Assembly (NCBI GenBank): GCA_015067725.1
Contig: SVLX01000016.1
Location: 1 to 47,597, forward strand
From: Oscillospiraceae bacterium
GTDB taxonomy: Bacteria > Bacillota > Clostridia > Oscillospirales > Oscillospiraceae
Length of the DNA stretch: 47,597 nt
Reading direction: 5' to 3'
Below, in pieces: positions 17,273-26,404 of the stretch. Numbering within the stretch: the stretch's first letter is position 1; each line of letters starts with the position of its first letter. A program made the position numbers and the translations under genes. A model generated the notes under the pieces. That model made no database searches, was not told where the DNA came from, and saw only the letters and a program-made list of their open reading frames with translations.

Positions 17273-17330
17273 CTGCCGCACCGCGAGTCTGAAACGGAAA
17301 TGATTATCCTCCTTTTTGATGATGCGGCAG
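17273..17330 (-). promoter_or_regulatory. Leader hairpin enclosing an orphan Shine-Dalgarno sequence
   Basis: Within the leader of the ABC ATPase, an 8-bp stem CTGCCGCA/TGCGGCAG (17330-17323 with 17280-17273) encloses AAAAAGGAGGATAATC. This is a near-perfect ribosome binding site with no ATG or GTG at the proper distance. It may be a remnant of a lost leader gene, a decoy, or a ribosome-binding regulatory element. Confidence 0.4.
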
Positions 17331-17377
17331 ACCTAAGGCTTTTGCGTGGAGTAGGCAAGCCACACTGGGATAGGATA

Positions 17378-17406
17378 ATGATACCATGACTTGCGCCCAG
17401 TTTCAA
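17378..17406 (-). promoter_or_regulatory. Promoter of the ABC ATPase gene
   Basis: TTGAAA (17406-17401) and TATCAT (17383-17378) with a 17-nt spacer on the minus strand. The predicted leader is long, about 188 nt. Confidence 0.6.
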
Positions 17407-17559
17407 TTGACGGTTACGGAGAAAATGAGGGGCGGTTTTTGGGCGGGTTGTACAAAAGGGGGCGGATTTCTCCTGGGAAAATTTTCCGTTGCTGTCGTTT
17501 TTGATGTTTTTGGTCAATAGCGTTTGTCTGGGGACGGGAGGCTGCAGGATACGGTTACA

Positions 17560-17585
17560 GCCGCCTCCGGAAGATGGGAGGCGGC
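17560..17585 (-). terminator. GC-rich hairpin after the membrane protein gene
   Basis: A perfect 9-bp stem GCCGCCTCC/GGAGGCGGC with an 8-nt loop, 20 nt after the stop codon of the membrane protein gene. There is no T-run after it, so intrinsic termination is uncertain. The remaining bases to the ATPase promoter hold nothing I recognise. Confidence 0.4.
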
Positions 17586-17604
17586 CGATTGGTGGATAGG
17601 CAAT

Positions 17605-18582
17605 TTATCGGGTCAAAACCAAGTCGGAAATATCGATTAAGTCAACGGCAGCCTCGGCTTCCGTCTCCTTCATCCAGACGCAATCTTCCTTAAGCGCTTC
17701 AACGCTGTTGTAAATCTCAGAAGATTCTACGGTTTCCAGTACCATATCCCCGTTGAACCTTTGTACATCACAATAGACACTCTCGTCATTGGGGAAGCCA
17801 CAGGCCAAAACCCGTTTTCTGCAATTTACATCAACATAGACCTCCAACACCTGATTGGAAGGTAAAGGCTGCGTGGCAATCAACGCACTGCGAATCCGGT
17901 ACTGCAACTGCTCCATGGGCAACTGGTACTTTCCGCACCGGTCAGCAACGCAAATGGTCGCCACCATGGTCACCAGTTCCATTGCGCACATCAGGCCAAA
18001 AACAACCCAATCCCGCCCGTTAAACCGGTGAAGCTCCTTCCCACCGGTCAGGAAGACCGCAAGACCGATATAGACGAACAGCAGAACACTGCCACCCAGC
18101 ATCCACCAGAGGGCTTTCTTTTTTCGCATCTGCAAGGAAAGCAGCTCCTGCCGCAGTTTCTCCGGAGATTCCCGCTCCAGAGAAAAAGTCTGTCGCCGGA
18201 TCGCTACGCTGAGGTCAGCGGAGTTCTCCAGCGGACCGATAACATGGCGCTTTCCGTCCTTCATCAGGATGGTCAGGGTGTTGATTTGTGGACAGGCAAA
18301 GGTGATGTCCTCCAAACTGCAGTCGATTCTGCCAAACCAACGATACTCCGCTTTCATCCGGTTGGTCTTAGTGTCGATGTGGAGGTACGCGCCACGATTC
18401 ATCAGCACCGCCAGTATTCCAAAGAGAAGTAACACAACACCATAAACAATCAGGGCTGTGGGTTTTCCGGCGGTTTCAGGCGATGCAATGTGCCGCAGAA
18501 GATACCTTGCCGCAAACAGGGCGACAACCAGCAGCAGAATCAGCCAAAGTCTTACTTTTTTCCGAACAAAGATACCGTCCAT
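17605..18582 (-). CDS. Membrane protein of unknown function
   Basis: 325 residues with four predicted membrane segments in two pairs: about residues 12-29 and 42-61 near the N-terminus, and about 157-178 and 193-215 in the middle. Between the pairs lies a soluble beta-rich stretch (AYLHIDTKTNRMKAEYRWFGRIDCSLEDITFACPQINTLTI) that resembles a PH-like fold. The C-terminal 110 residues are soluble and acidic. AAAGGGGG precedes the ATG. It starts 13 nt after the GNAT gene stop, so the two probably form an operon. I do not recognise a named family. Confidence 0.75.
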   Translation of the reverse strand: MDGIFVRKKVRLWLILLLVVALFAARYLLRHIASPETAGKPTALIVYGVVLLLFGILAVLMNRGAYLHIDTKTNRMKAEYRWFGRIDCSLEDITFACPQINTLTILMKDGKRHVIGPLENSADLSVAIRRQTFSLERESPEKLRQELLSLQMRKKKALWWMLGGSVLLFVYIGLAVFLTGGKELHRFNGRDWVVFGLMCAMELVTMVATICVADRCGKYQLPMEQLQYRIRSALIATQPLPSNQVLEVYVDVNCRKRVLACGFPNDESVYCDVQRFNGDMVLETVESSEIYNSVEALKEDCVWMKETEAEAAVDLIDISDLVLTR

Positions 18583-18595
18583 GGTAAAACCCCCT

Positions 18596-19180
18596 TTACA
18601 GAAAGCGCTTTTCCAGAATCAGCCCATCATATGCTTTCCCATCCACAATATGGGCATCCTTCACCCGGTTCACCTCATAAAAGCCCAGCTTTCTGGCACA
18701 ACCCAGCATCCGGAGGTTGCCGCTCCAGGTTTCCAGAAAAAACCGATGCTCGTCCAAGCTGCGATAGTAGTCCATAAAGGCGGTCAGCGCTTTCGTGCCA
18801 ATGCCTCTGCCCCAACAGTCCATCTCACAGAGTTCAATTCCAAGGGCTCTGACGGAATGATTGCCGACAGCGTTTTTGCTTTGGTCAATGGATTCCCATG
18901 GGGTAGGCGCAAAATCCTCGCCCAGATAGTAGGAGGATACCAAACCCACATGGCGGCCCTCCACTTCAATCTCAAACCGCCACCGGATTGCGTCCTGAGG
19001 CATACTGTTCATGATTTCCAGCATATCCCGGCGCAGTTCCTCCGGGTCTGCTGGCTCCAGCTTCATCCAGGGGGTATCGGCGTAAAACCAAGCGGTATCC
19101 ACATTGGTCCATCGAACCTCGTCCTCAACATCCGGCAGCAGATAATCCCGAAGGACAACATCCTGCAGAACAATTCTCAC
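18596..19180 (-). CDS. GNAT family N-acetyltransferase
   Basis: 194 residues with a GNAT fold of the RimJ/RimL-like group. The acetyl-CoA motif A reads CWGRGIGTKALTAFMDYY (about residues 125-142), preceded by the beta-4 strand ALGIELCEMD. Motif B follows as LETWSGNLRMLGCARKLGFYEVNRVKDA. I chose a GTG start at 19180 because GGGAGGG lies 7 nt upstream; upstream in-frame methionines would lie in or near the promoter region. The substrate is unknown. It shares its direction and probably its transcript with the downstream membrane protein gene. Confidence 0.88.
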   Translation of the reverse strand: MRIVLQDVVLRDYLLPDVEDEVRWTNVDTAWFYADTPWMKLEPADPEELRRDMLEIMNSMPQDAIRWRFEIEVEGRHVGLVSSYYLGEDFAPTPWESIDQSKNAVGNHSVRALGIELCEMDCWGRGIGTKALTAFMDYYRSLDEHRFFLETWSGNLRMLGCARKLGFYEVNRVKDAHIVDGKAYDGLILEKRFL

Positions 19181-19246
19181 GGCATTCCCTCCCGCATATT
19201 CAGGTGTCAATCCGGACATGCCCACAATGCGCCCTGATTTGTTAAC

Positions 19247-19275
19247 ATTATACTCCAACCGCCGTCGAAAGTCAA
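19247..19275 (-). promoter_or_regulatory. Promoter of the GNAT gene
   Basis: TTGACT (19275-19270) and consensus TATAAT (19252-19247) with a 17-nt spacer, giving a leader of about 60 nt to the GTG start at 19180. Confidence 0.8.
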
Positions 19276-19301
19276 GCCGGTCACCCCTCTCCATTTCCCC
19301 A

Positions 19302-19330
19302 TTGCAGCCCAAGCCCAACTATGCTATAAT
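19302..19330 (+). promoter_or_regulatory. Promoter of the tyrosine phosphatase operon
   Basis: TTGCAG (19302-19307), a 17-nt spacer and TATAAT (19325-19330) preceded by TGC, an extended -10 element. It drives the plus-strand genes from 19365 onward. Confidence 0.75.
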
Positions 19331-19364
19331 ATCCCCAAACCACAAAACCAGTGAGGTATTTCCC

Positions 19365-19838
19365 ATGGTCAACATTCTCTTTATCTGTCACGGCAACATC
19401 TGCCGCAGTCCCATGGCTGAGTTTATTTTTAAGGACATTCTGAAGCAGCGGGGCATATCCCAGGGCTATCGGGTGGACTCTGCCGCCACCAGCGCCGAAG
19501 AACTGGGCAACCCCGTCTATCCGCCCGCCCGGAGAGAACTGCAAAAGCATGGTATCTCCTGTAGCGGAAAGACCGCCCGGCAGGTGGAAAAATCGGATTA
19601 CGACCGCTATGACCTGCTCATTTATATGGAGCGGTACAATTACCCCCGGCTGATGCGGATTCTGGGCAGTGACCCTCTGGGGAAATGCCGCAGACTGATG
19701 GACTTCAGCTCCGCCCCCGGAGACATCGACGACCCCTGGTATACCGGCGATTTTTCCGGTGTCTACAACCAAATCCGCATGGGTTGCGAAGCACTGGCGG
19801 ATGATCTGGAGGAACAAAAGAAGAAGACACACGAATAG
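19365..19838 (+). CDS. Low-molecular-weight protein-tyrosine phosphatase
   Basis: 157 residues. The P-loop C-x5-R-S is CHGNICRSP at residues 9-16 and the general-acid loop is DDPWYTGDF near residue 123, so both halves of the catalytic site are present. Such phosphatases act on protein phosphotyrosine, often in capsule or kinase pathways. The start ATG at 19365 follows AGTGAGG. The gene's 3' end is unusual: a 103-bp segment from 19714 is repeated exactly at 19935. The present C-terminus (EEQKKKTHE) therefore comes from inserted sequence, while the repeat encodes what looks like the original end (EEQKQ) fused to the start of the next gene. Confidence 0.93.
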   Translation: MVNILFICHGNICRSPMAEFIFKDILKQRGISQGYRVDSAATSAEELGNPVYPPARRELQKHGISCSGKTARQVEKSDYDRYDLLIYMERYNYPRLMRILGSDPLGKCRRLMDFSSAPGDIDDPWYTGDFSGVYNQIRMGCEALADDLEEQKKKTHE

Positions 19839-20037
19839 CACAAATCGTGCGTTTTTTCGTGCGTTCAAACGCACGCGTGTGTTTTTTCGTGCATTCATCT
19901 GCACACCTCTAATACGACAAAACATATTGACCCACCCCCGGAGACATCGACGACCCCTGGTATACCGGCGATTTTTCCGGTGTCTACAACCAAATCCGCA
20001 TGGGTTGCGAAGCACTGGCGGATGATCTGGAGGAACA
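19714..20037 (+). repeat. 103-bp perfect direct duplication with 118-bp insert
   Basis: Bases 19714-19816 and 19935-20037 are identical over 103 bp, offset by 221 bp. The first copy is the 3' end of the phosphatase gene. The second is an out-of-context copy that keeps the GGAGGAA ribosome binding site for the next gene. The 118-bp insert (19817-19934) carries CGTGCGTT/AACGCACG as an inverted repeat (19858-19875). It also holds two near-identical 17-mers CGTGYGTTTTTTCGTGC at 19846 and 19876, each with a T6 run and therefore terminator-like. Confidence 0.9.
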
Positions 20038-20043
20038 GAAACA

Positions 20044-20592
20044 ATGATGAATCTTGAACAGTTGGAAAGCCAACTGGCAGAACTGCCTCTGTATGGCTAT
20101 TTCTTCCTGCGCACGGAGCAGCTCATGTTCTCCGAGCGGGTGCGGTATATCTGCCAGTATAACTGCGAGATGTATAACAAAACCTGGGCCTGTCCCCCTG
20201 CCGTGGGTACGGTGGAGGAATGTCAGGCCAAATGCATGGGCTACCCCGAGTTTCTTATGGTGGTCACCGTCACCGAGGTAGAGGATATCGCCGACATTCA
20301 CGCCACCTTAAATACCCGGGGCGACCACGAAGAAATCACCCGTCAGGCCAGAGCCATGGTGGAAGCGCAGGGCATGGAGACCTATACCCTCTCCACCGAA
20401 GCCTGCGCCATCTGCAAGGAATGTGCCTGGCCCAATGGCCCCTGCCGCCATCCGGAGCACATGAATCCCTGCATTGAGAGCCACGGCATTGTCCTGACCG
20501 AAGTGGCAGAGGAATGTGGTCTGCCCTTCCAGTATGGGGACAATGTGGTCACCTGGTTCAGTCTCATCTTCTATCGGGAAAGAGGGGAATAA
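20044..20592 (+). CDS. DUF2284 family cysteine-rich metal-binding protein
   Basis: 182 residues. The spacing of cysteines (CQYNCEMYNKTWACPP at about residue 37, then CAICKECAWPNGPCRHPEHMNPC around residue 121) matches DUF2284, predicted metal- or FeS-binding proteins of unknown function. The start is one of two adjacent ATG codons (20044 or 20047). The ribosome binding site GGAGGAA lies in the duplicated phosphatase 3' end, and the stop of that duplicate frame overlaps the start (ATGA). mtaB follows 2 nt after the stop, so translation is probably coupled. Confidence 0.85.
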   Translation: MMNLEQLESQLAELPLYGYFFLRTEQLMFSERVRYICQYNCEMYNKTWACPPAVGTVEECQAKCMGYPEFLMVVTVTEVEDIADIHATLNTRGDHEEITRQARAMVEAQGMETYTLSTEACAICKECAWPNGPCRHPEHMNPCIESHGIVLTEVAEECGLPFQYGDNVVTWFSLIFYRERGE

Positions 20593-20594
20593 CC

Positions 20595-21932
20595 ATGAAA
20601 TTCGCGTTTTATACCCTGGGCTGTAAGGTCAACCAGTTCGAGACCCAGGCCATGGAAAAGCAACTCATCGCCATGGGGCATTCTCTGGGCACATTTCAGG
20701 AGCCCTGTGACGGCTACATCATCAACACCTGCACCGTCACCGCTGTAGCAGACAAGAAAAACCGGGCCATCATTCGCCGCTGCCGGAGAGAGAATCCCCG
20801 CGCGGTGGTGGGGGTCTGCGGTTGCTATGCTCAGGTCAGCACAGAAGCTGTCCGGGAGCTGGAGGTGGATGTGATTTCCGGCAGTGCAGGGCGGGAGGAC
20901 TTTATCCACATGATGGTCAGAGCCGCCCGGGAGCGTATTCATTTGGAGCAGGTGGACGAGGCCTTAAAACGCCGGGAATTTGAACTCCTGCCTCCCGGCG
21001 GTCTGGAAGAACGTACCCGGGCCATGCTGAAGGTACAAGACGGCTGTAATAACTTCTGCTCCTATTGCATCATCCCCTATGCCAGAGGGCCGGTGCGCTC
21101 CGAGCCCATGGAGACGGCACTGGAGCAGGCAAAGATGCTGTCCGCCGCCGGATACCGGGAGATTGTGGTCACCGGTATCGAGATTGCCTCCTGGGGCTGG
21201 GACTTAAAAAACGGGCAGGATTTGACCGACCTGCTGGAGGCTCTGTGTCAGGCTCTGCCGCAAGTCCGGATTCGGCTGGGCTCCCTTGAGCCCCGAATCA
21301 TCACAGCGGATTTTTGCCGCCGGCTCAGCATTTTCCCCAACCTCTGTCCCCAATTCCACCTGAGTCTCCAATCCGGCAGTGATACGGTCTTAAAGCGGAT
21401 GCGCCGGAAGTATGATACCGCCCGGTATTTTGAAAGCGTGGAGCTGTTGCGGCAGGCTTTCCCCGGCTGTGCCATCACCACCGATGTGATTGTGGGCTTC
21501 CCCGGCGAGACGGAGGAAGAATTGGAGGAATCTCTGGCCTTCGCCCGGAAATGCGGCTTTGCGGCCATGCATATCTTCCCCTATTCCCGCCGCCCCGGTA
21601 CGCCGGCAGACAAAATGCCCGGTCAGCTCCTGAAAGCGGAAAAAGAAGCCCGCAGTGCCGGAGCCATTGCCGTCGCCCGGGAATTGGAGGAGCAGTACCT
21701 GACCCGGCTTGTAGGTACGGTGCAGGAGGTTCTTTTGGAAGAAACCGCCCCCTGTACCGCAGAAGAACGAACCGCACTGGGACTCACCGCCAACCAGGAA
21801 CTCTGGACCGGTCACAGCCCCAACTATGCCAAAATTTATGTCCCCGGCTCTCTTCTGCACAATCAGGTGCGGTCTGTTCTGGTCATGGGACTGTTCCGGG
21901 ATGGGGTTTTGGCCAAGCTGACGGAAAGGTGA
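20595..21932 (+). CDS. mtaB: tRNA t6A37 methylthiotransferase MtaB
   Basis: A radical-SAM methylthiotransferase that converts t6A to ms2t6A at position 37 of tRNAs reading ANN codons. The 445-residue protein has the three N-terminal FeS cysteines (GCKVNQFE, NTCTVT, GVCGCYAQ), the radical SAM motif CNNFCSYC near residue 150, and the remainder of the TIM-barrel with VIVGFPGETEEE. A C-terminal TRAM domain starts around residue 370. The start ATG at 20595 has AGAGGGG upstream. It is the only MTTase in the window; the t6A substrate is made with help of TsaB and TsaE encoded 6 kb away. Confidence 0.95.
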   Translation: MKFAFYTLGCKVNQFETQAMEKQLIAMGHSLGTFQEPCDGYIINTCTVTAVADKKNRAIIRRCRRENPRAVVGVCGCYAQVSTEAVRELEVDVISGSAGREDFIHMMVRAARERIHLEQVDEALKRREFELLPPGGLEERTRAMLKVQDGCNNFCSYCIIPYARGPVRSEPMETALEQAKMLSAAGYREIVVTGIEIASWGWDLKNGQDLTDLLEALCQALPQVRIRLGSLEPRIITADFCRRLSIFPNLCPQFHLSLQSGSDTVLKRMRRKYDTARYFESVELLRQAFPGCAITTDVIVGFPGETEEELEESLAFARKCGFAAMHIFPYSRRPGTPADKMPGQLLKAEKEARSAGAIAVARELEEQYLTRLVGTVQEVLLEETAPCTAEERTALGLTANQELWTGHSPNYAKIYVPGSLLHNQVRSVLVMGLFRDGVLAKLTER

Positions 21933-22071
21933 ACCGGCCGCAGGAAGTGATGCGCCGGAACTCTGTTGCCCCTGTTCTTCCGGAAAGCACCCCTGAACCT
22001 TTTCCTTGACCCCGCAACCGTAAAAGAACCCGGAAACACAGTACATTTACGGCTTTTGCCGTGGAGGATTC

Positions 22072-25000
22072 ATGAATACCTTTATTCCCTTTACCCAGAT
22101 GTTCTCCCGATATATCCCCCAGCCGCCACTGGACAATCTTTTGGAGGGTGTCTGCATCACCTCTGCCGAGATGGACACCCAGGAGCGGTCCATTACGCTA
22201 TCTCTGGGTTGCCCTCAGTATATCCCCGCCCGGCTTCTGGAGCAACTGTCCAGAGAGCTGTGCGGGTACTATGACATTCTGAGGCTCCGGCTTGCCCCCC
22301 GATTCCCCGGGGAGAGTCTGGAGGAAATCGAAACCGGGGAGCTGACGCAACTCTTTGTGTCTCTGGATTCCCGCTCCATGGCGTCTCTGGCTTCCGCAAC
22401 GTGGCAGTGGTCAGGTGATGCCCTGACCGTCACCCTTCCGGGCAACGGCAGAAAAGAACTGGAACAGTGCGTGCCCCGGGTCTGTGCTTATCTGGCTGAC
22501 CGCTTCGGACGGAAAGTTACCATCAGCTTTGTCTCCGGTACAGAATTGGAGGGGCAGGCCCTTTTTGACCACATGGAACATATGCGCCGGGATTTAATGG
22601 CCCAGATGCCCTCCACCCCAGTACCTGAGACCAAACCTGCGTCCCCCGCCGGGAAGAGTGCGTCTTCCTCCCCCTCCGGCAGTCCCGATACCATTTTCGG
22701 CAAGCCCTTTGTGGATGAAGTCATGCCCATCAAAGAGGTTGACCTCAATATGCGCACCGTCTGCATCATTGGCCGGGTCTTTGCCGTTGACCATAAGGAA
22801 CTGCCCAAAAACAATGCGCTGGTGGTCAATTTCGACATCACCGACAACACCAGCTCTATCCGCATCAACCGCTACTTCCGGGAGCGGGATTTGCCCAAAG
22901 CCCAGGCCATTGTGGATGCCGCCACCATCGGCACCTGGGTCCGGGTATTGGGCAAGCCCACCATCAACCGGTTTGACAACGAGACCGTCATTGACCCCAT
23001 TGCCATCATGCCCCAGACCGCCCCCAAACGGGTGGATACCGCCAAAGAGAAGCGGGTGGAGCTCCATCTGCACACCACCATGTCCAGCATGGATGCCCTG
23101 ACCCCCACCGGTGCCGCCGTCAAGCAGGCCGCAAGCTGGGGACATCAGGCCATTGCCATCACCGACCATGGCTGTGCCCAGTCCTTCCCCGATGCCATGA
23201 AAGCCGCCGGAAAAGCCAAGGTCGCCGGGACGGATAAGCCCATCAAGATTCTCTATGGCTGTGAGGGCTACTTCGTCAATGATGTGGACGACCGGATTGT
23301 GGTCCATGGTGACGGCGACTTCCCCTTAAGCGGAGAAGTGGTGGCCTTCGACCTGGAAACCACCGGACTTTCTCCCCTGGAAGAAGAAATTATCGAAATC
23401 GGTGCCGTTATCCTCCGGGACGGGCAGGAGGTGGACCGGTTCCAGTCCTTTGTGGACCCCGGTCGCAGCCTCCAGAAGAAAATCATTGACCTAACCGGCA
23501 TTACCGACAAAATGCTGCAGGGCGCGCCGAAAATCGAGGAGGTTTTGCCCCAATTCCTGTCCTTCTGCGGTGACCGGCCCTTAATTGCCCACAATGCCGA
23601 CTTTGACGTGAGCTTTGTGACCGCCGCCTGTCAGCGCATGGGCATAGATTACCACCCCACCAGCATCGATACCCTGATTCTCTCCCAGAATCTGTTGCCG
23701 GAATTGGGCAAATTCAAGCTGGATATTGTGGCCTCTGCCCTGAGTCTGCCGGAATTCAACCACCACCGGGCGGCAGATGATGCCCTGACCTGTGGTCTTA
23801 TCTTTGACCGTCTCCGTCCCCGGCTGGCAGAGATGGGGATTTGCACCACCCAGGCCATCAACCCCGCTATGCCCAAACTCCGGGCGAAGAACAAAATCGG
23901 TGACCGCCACGCCCGGCACATCATCCTCATTGCCAAAAACCAGACCGGTCTGCGGAATCTCTACCACCTGATTTCCCTGAGCAATCTGCAATACTTCAAG
24001 CGCACCCCCCGCATCCCCAAGTCAGAACTGATGACTTACCGGGAGGGCATCATCATTGGTGCCGCCTGTGAAGCCGGTGAGCTGTTTCAGGCGGTCATTG
24101 CAAAGAAAAGCGATGCCGAGCTCAGGCGCATTGCCTCCTTCTATGACTTCTTGGAGATTCAGCCACTGGACAACAACCGCTTCATGCTCCGCAAGAATCA
24201 GGTGCGGAGCGAGGAAGATTTGCGGGACTTTAACCGCACCGTTGTCCGGCTGGGGCAGGAGCTGGGGATTCCCGTCTGCGCCACCGGCGATGTCCATTTC
24301 CTGAATCCCGATGACGAGATTTACCGCCATATTCTTTTGGCCACCAAGGGTTTTGAGGACTGCGACGCCCCCAATCCCCTGTATTTCCGTACCACCGACG
24401 AGATGCTCCGGGAATTCGCCTATCTGGGCGAAGAAAAGGCTTATGAAGTGGTGGTCAAAAACACCAATCTGATTGCCGATATGTGCGACACCGTGCGCCC
24501 TGTGCCCCATAACCTCTTTGCCCCCGCCATCGAAAACTCCGTGGAGGACTTGCGGCGGCTGGTCTATGACAAGATGCACCGGCTCTATGGTGAGAACCCC
24601 CCGGAGCTGATTGTGAAGCGGGTGGAGACGGAGCTGGGGGACATCATCAGTTGTCACTATGATGTGATTTATATGTCCGCCCAGAAGCTGGTACAGAATT
24701 CTCTGGAAAATGGCTATCTGGTGGGCTCCCGTGGCTCGGTAGGCTCGTCCATTGTGGCCTTTATGTCCGGCATTACAGAGGTCAATTCCTTCCCGCCCCA
24801 TTACCGATGCCCCAATCCGGCGTGTAAATTTACCACTTTTGATGTGCCGGAGGGCTATGGCTGTGGCGCTGACCTGCCGGATGCGGTCTGCCCCAAGTGC
24901 GGCGCGCAGTTTGAAAAAGACGGCTTCAACATCCCCTTTGAGACCTTCCTGGGCTTCGGCGGTGACAAAGTCCCGGACATTGACCTGAATTTCTCCGGCG

Positions 25001-26400
25001 AGTACCAGGCCAGAGCCCACGCCTACTGCATTGAGATGTTCGGCAAATCCCACGTCTTCCGGGCGGGCACCATTGGTACGGTGGCAGAGAAAACCGCCTT
25101 CGGCTATGTGAAAAAATACCTGTCTGAGCGGCATCAGACCGTCTCCAAGGCAGAAGAAGCCCGCCTGGCCGCCGGTTGCGTCGGCGTGAGACGAACCACC
25201 GGTCAGCATCCCGGCGGTCTGGTGGTCATCCCCCAGGAGAATGAAATCTGGGACTTCTGCCCGGTACAGCACCCGGCAGACGACCCCAATGCCGACACCA
25301 TCACCACCCATTTTGAATACCACTCCATGGAAGAAAACCTGCTGAAGCTGGATATGCTGGGGCACGATGACCCCACCATGATCCGCATGATGGAGGATTT
25401 GACCGGCGTGGATGCCAAGACCATCCCCCTGGACGACAAGGACACCATGTCCATTTTTACCTCCTCCAAGGTGCTGGGCTATGAGAATGACCCCATTCTG
25501 GGTCCCACCGGCGCCGTGGCTGTGCCGGAGTTCAATACCCGCTTCACCCGGGGCGTACTATTGGACACCATGCCCACCAAGTTCGACTTCCTGGTGCGAA
25601 TCTGCGGCTATACCCATGGCACAGACGTGTGGCTGGGCAACGCCAAGGATTTGATCGTCTCCAAGACTGCCACCGTGGACCAGACCATTGGCGCCCGTGA
25701 CGACATTATGATCTATCTCATCTCCTGCGGTATGCCGGAGAAGCGTTCTTTTAAGATTATGGAGTCGGTGCGAAAGGGCAGAGGACTTCCCGACGGGGCA
25801 GAGGACGAAATGCGGGCGGCAGGTGTGCCGGAGTGGTACATCGGCTCATGCAAGAAGATCAAGTATCTGTTCCCCAAAGCCCACGCCGTGGCTTACTGCA
25901 TGATGGCATTCCGGATTGCCTGGTTTAAGGTGCATTATCCGCTGGCGTTCTACGCCGCTTACTTCTACCGCCGAAGTCAGAAAGGTGGCTTTGATGCCGC
26001 CCTGATGACCGGGGGCATGGAATCGGTCAAAGCCCACATCGCCGCCATTGACGGAAATGACGAGGCAACCGACAAGGATGAAGATCTGCTAATTACTCTG
26101 GAGGTCTGTTATGAGTTCTATCTTCGGGGGTTTGAATTCTCCCCCATCGACCTCTATGAGTCCCATGCCACCCGATTCCTGCTGAAAGACGGCAAATTGC
26201 TCCCACCCTTCGTCTCCGTGTCCGGTCTGGGCGAAACCGCCGCATGGGACATTCTGGAGGGGCGCAAGGGCAAGCGGTTCGTCTCCATTGAGGAATTTGC
26301 CGCCGCCTGTCCCAAGGTTTCCAAAACCCACATCGAGAATCTGAAAATTGCCGGGGCTTTCGGTGACCTGCCCGACACCAGTCAGGTCAGCCTGTTCTAG
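22072..26400 (+). CDS. polC: DNA polymerase III alpha subunit, PolC type
   Basis: PolC is the replicative polymerase of low-GC Gram-positives. Its 1,442 residues match the family length. Order: an N-terminal region, OB-fold around residues 220-320, PHP domain beginning ELHLHTTMSS near residue 327 with ITDHG, then a DEDDh proofreading exonuclease inserted in PHP (VAFDLETTGL, first Asp about residue 427). The polymerase core follows, with a zinc motif (CPNPAC...CPKCG about residues 915-945) and the catalytic PDIDLNFSGEYQ near residue 968. GGAGG lies 6 nt before the ATG. It is 139 nt after mtaB and could be co-transcribed with it. Confidence 0.98.
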   Translation: MNTFIPFTQMFSRYIPQPPLDNLLEGVCITSAEMDTQERSITLSLGCPQYIPARLLEQLSRELCGYYDILRLRLAPRFPGESLEEIETGELTQLFVSLDSRSMASLASATWQWSGDALTVTLPGNGRKELEQCVPRVCAYLADRFGRKVTISFVSGTELEGQALFDHMEHMRRDLMAQMPSTPVPETKPASPAGKSASSSPSGSPDTIFGKPFVDEVMPIKEVDLNMRTVCIIGRVFAVDHKELPKNNALVVNFDITDNTSSIRINRYFRERDLPKAQAIVDAATIGTWVRVLGKPTINRFDNETVIDPIAIMPQTAPKRVDTAKEKRVELHLHTTMSSMDALTPTGAAVKQAASWGHQAIAITDHGCAQSFPDAMKAAGKAKVAGTDKPIKILYGCEGYFVNDVDDRIVVHGDGDFPLSGEVVAFDLETTGLSPLEEEIIEIGAVILRDGQEVDRFQSFVDPGRSLQKKIIDLTGITDKMLQGAPKIEEVLPQFLSFCGDRPLIAHNADFDVSFVTAACQRMGIDYHPTSIDTLILSQNLLPELGKFKLDIVASALSLPEFNHHRAADDALTCGLIFDRLRPRLAEMGICTTQAINPAMPKLRAKNKIGDRHARHIILIAKNQTGLRNLYHLISLSNLQYFKRTPRIPKSELMTYREGIIIGAACEAGELFQAVIAKKSDAELRRIASFYDFLEIQPLDNNRFMLRKNQVRSEEDLRDFNRTVVRLGQELGIPVCATGDVHFLNPDDEIYRHILLATKGFEDCDAPNPLYFRTTDEMLREFAYLGEEKAYEVVVKNTNLIADMCDTVRPVPHNLFAPAIENSVEDLRRLVYDKMHRLYGENPPELIVKRVETELGDIISCHYDVIYMSAQKLVQNSLENGYLVGSRGSVGSSIVAFMSGITEVNSFPPHYRCPNPACKFTTFDVPEGYGCGADLPDAVCPKCGAQFEKDGFNIPFETFLGFGGDKVPDIDLNFSGEYQARAHAYCIEMFGKSHVFRAGTIGTVAEKTAFGYVKKYLSERHQTVSKAEEARLAAGCVGVRRTTGQHPGGLVVIPQENEIWDFCPVQHPADDPNADTITTHFEYHSMEENLLKLDMLGHDDPTMIRMMEDLTGVDAKTIPLDDKDTMSIFTSSKVLGYENDPILGPTGAVAVPEFNTRFTRGVLLDTMPTKFDFLVRICGYTHGTDVWLGNAKDLIVSKTATVDQTIGARDDIMIYLISCGMPEKRSFKIMESVRKGRGLPDGAEDEMRAAGVPEWYIGSCKKIKYLFPKAHAVAYCMMAFRIAWFKVHYPLAFYAAYFYRRSQKGGFDAALMTGGMESVKAHIAAIDGNDEATDKDEDLLITLEVCYEFYLRGFEFSPIDLYESHATRFLLKDGKLLPPFVSVSGLGETAAWDILEGRKGKRFVSIEEFAAACPKVSKTHIENLKIAGAFGDLPDTSQVSLF

Positions 26401-26404
26401 CACA

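Noticed and set aside
24022..25365. 447-codon minus-strand ORF within polC
   Set aside because: Shadow of the polymerase domain of polC.
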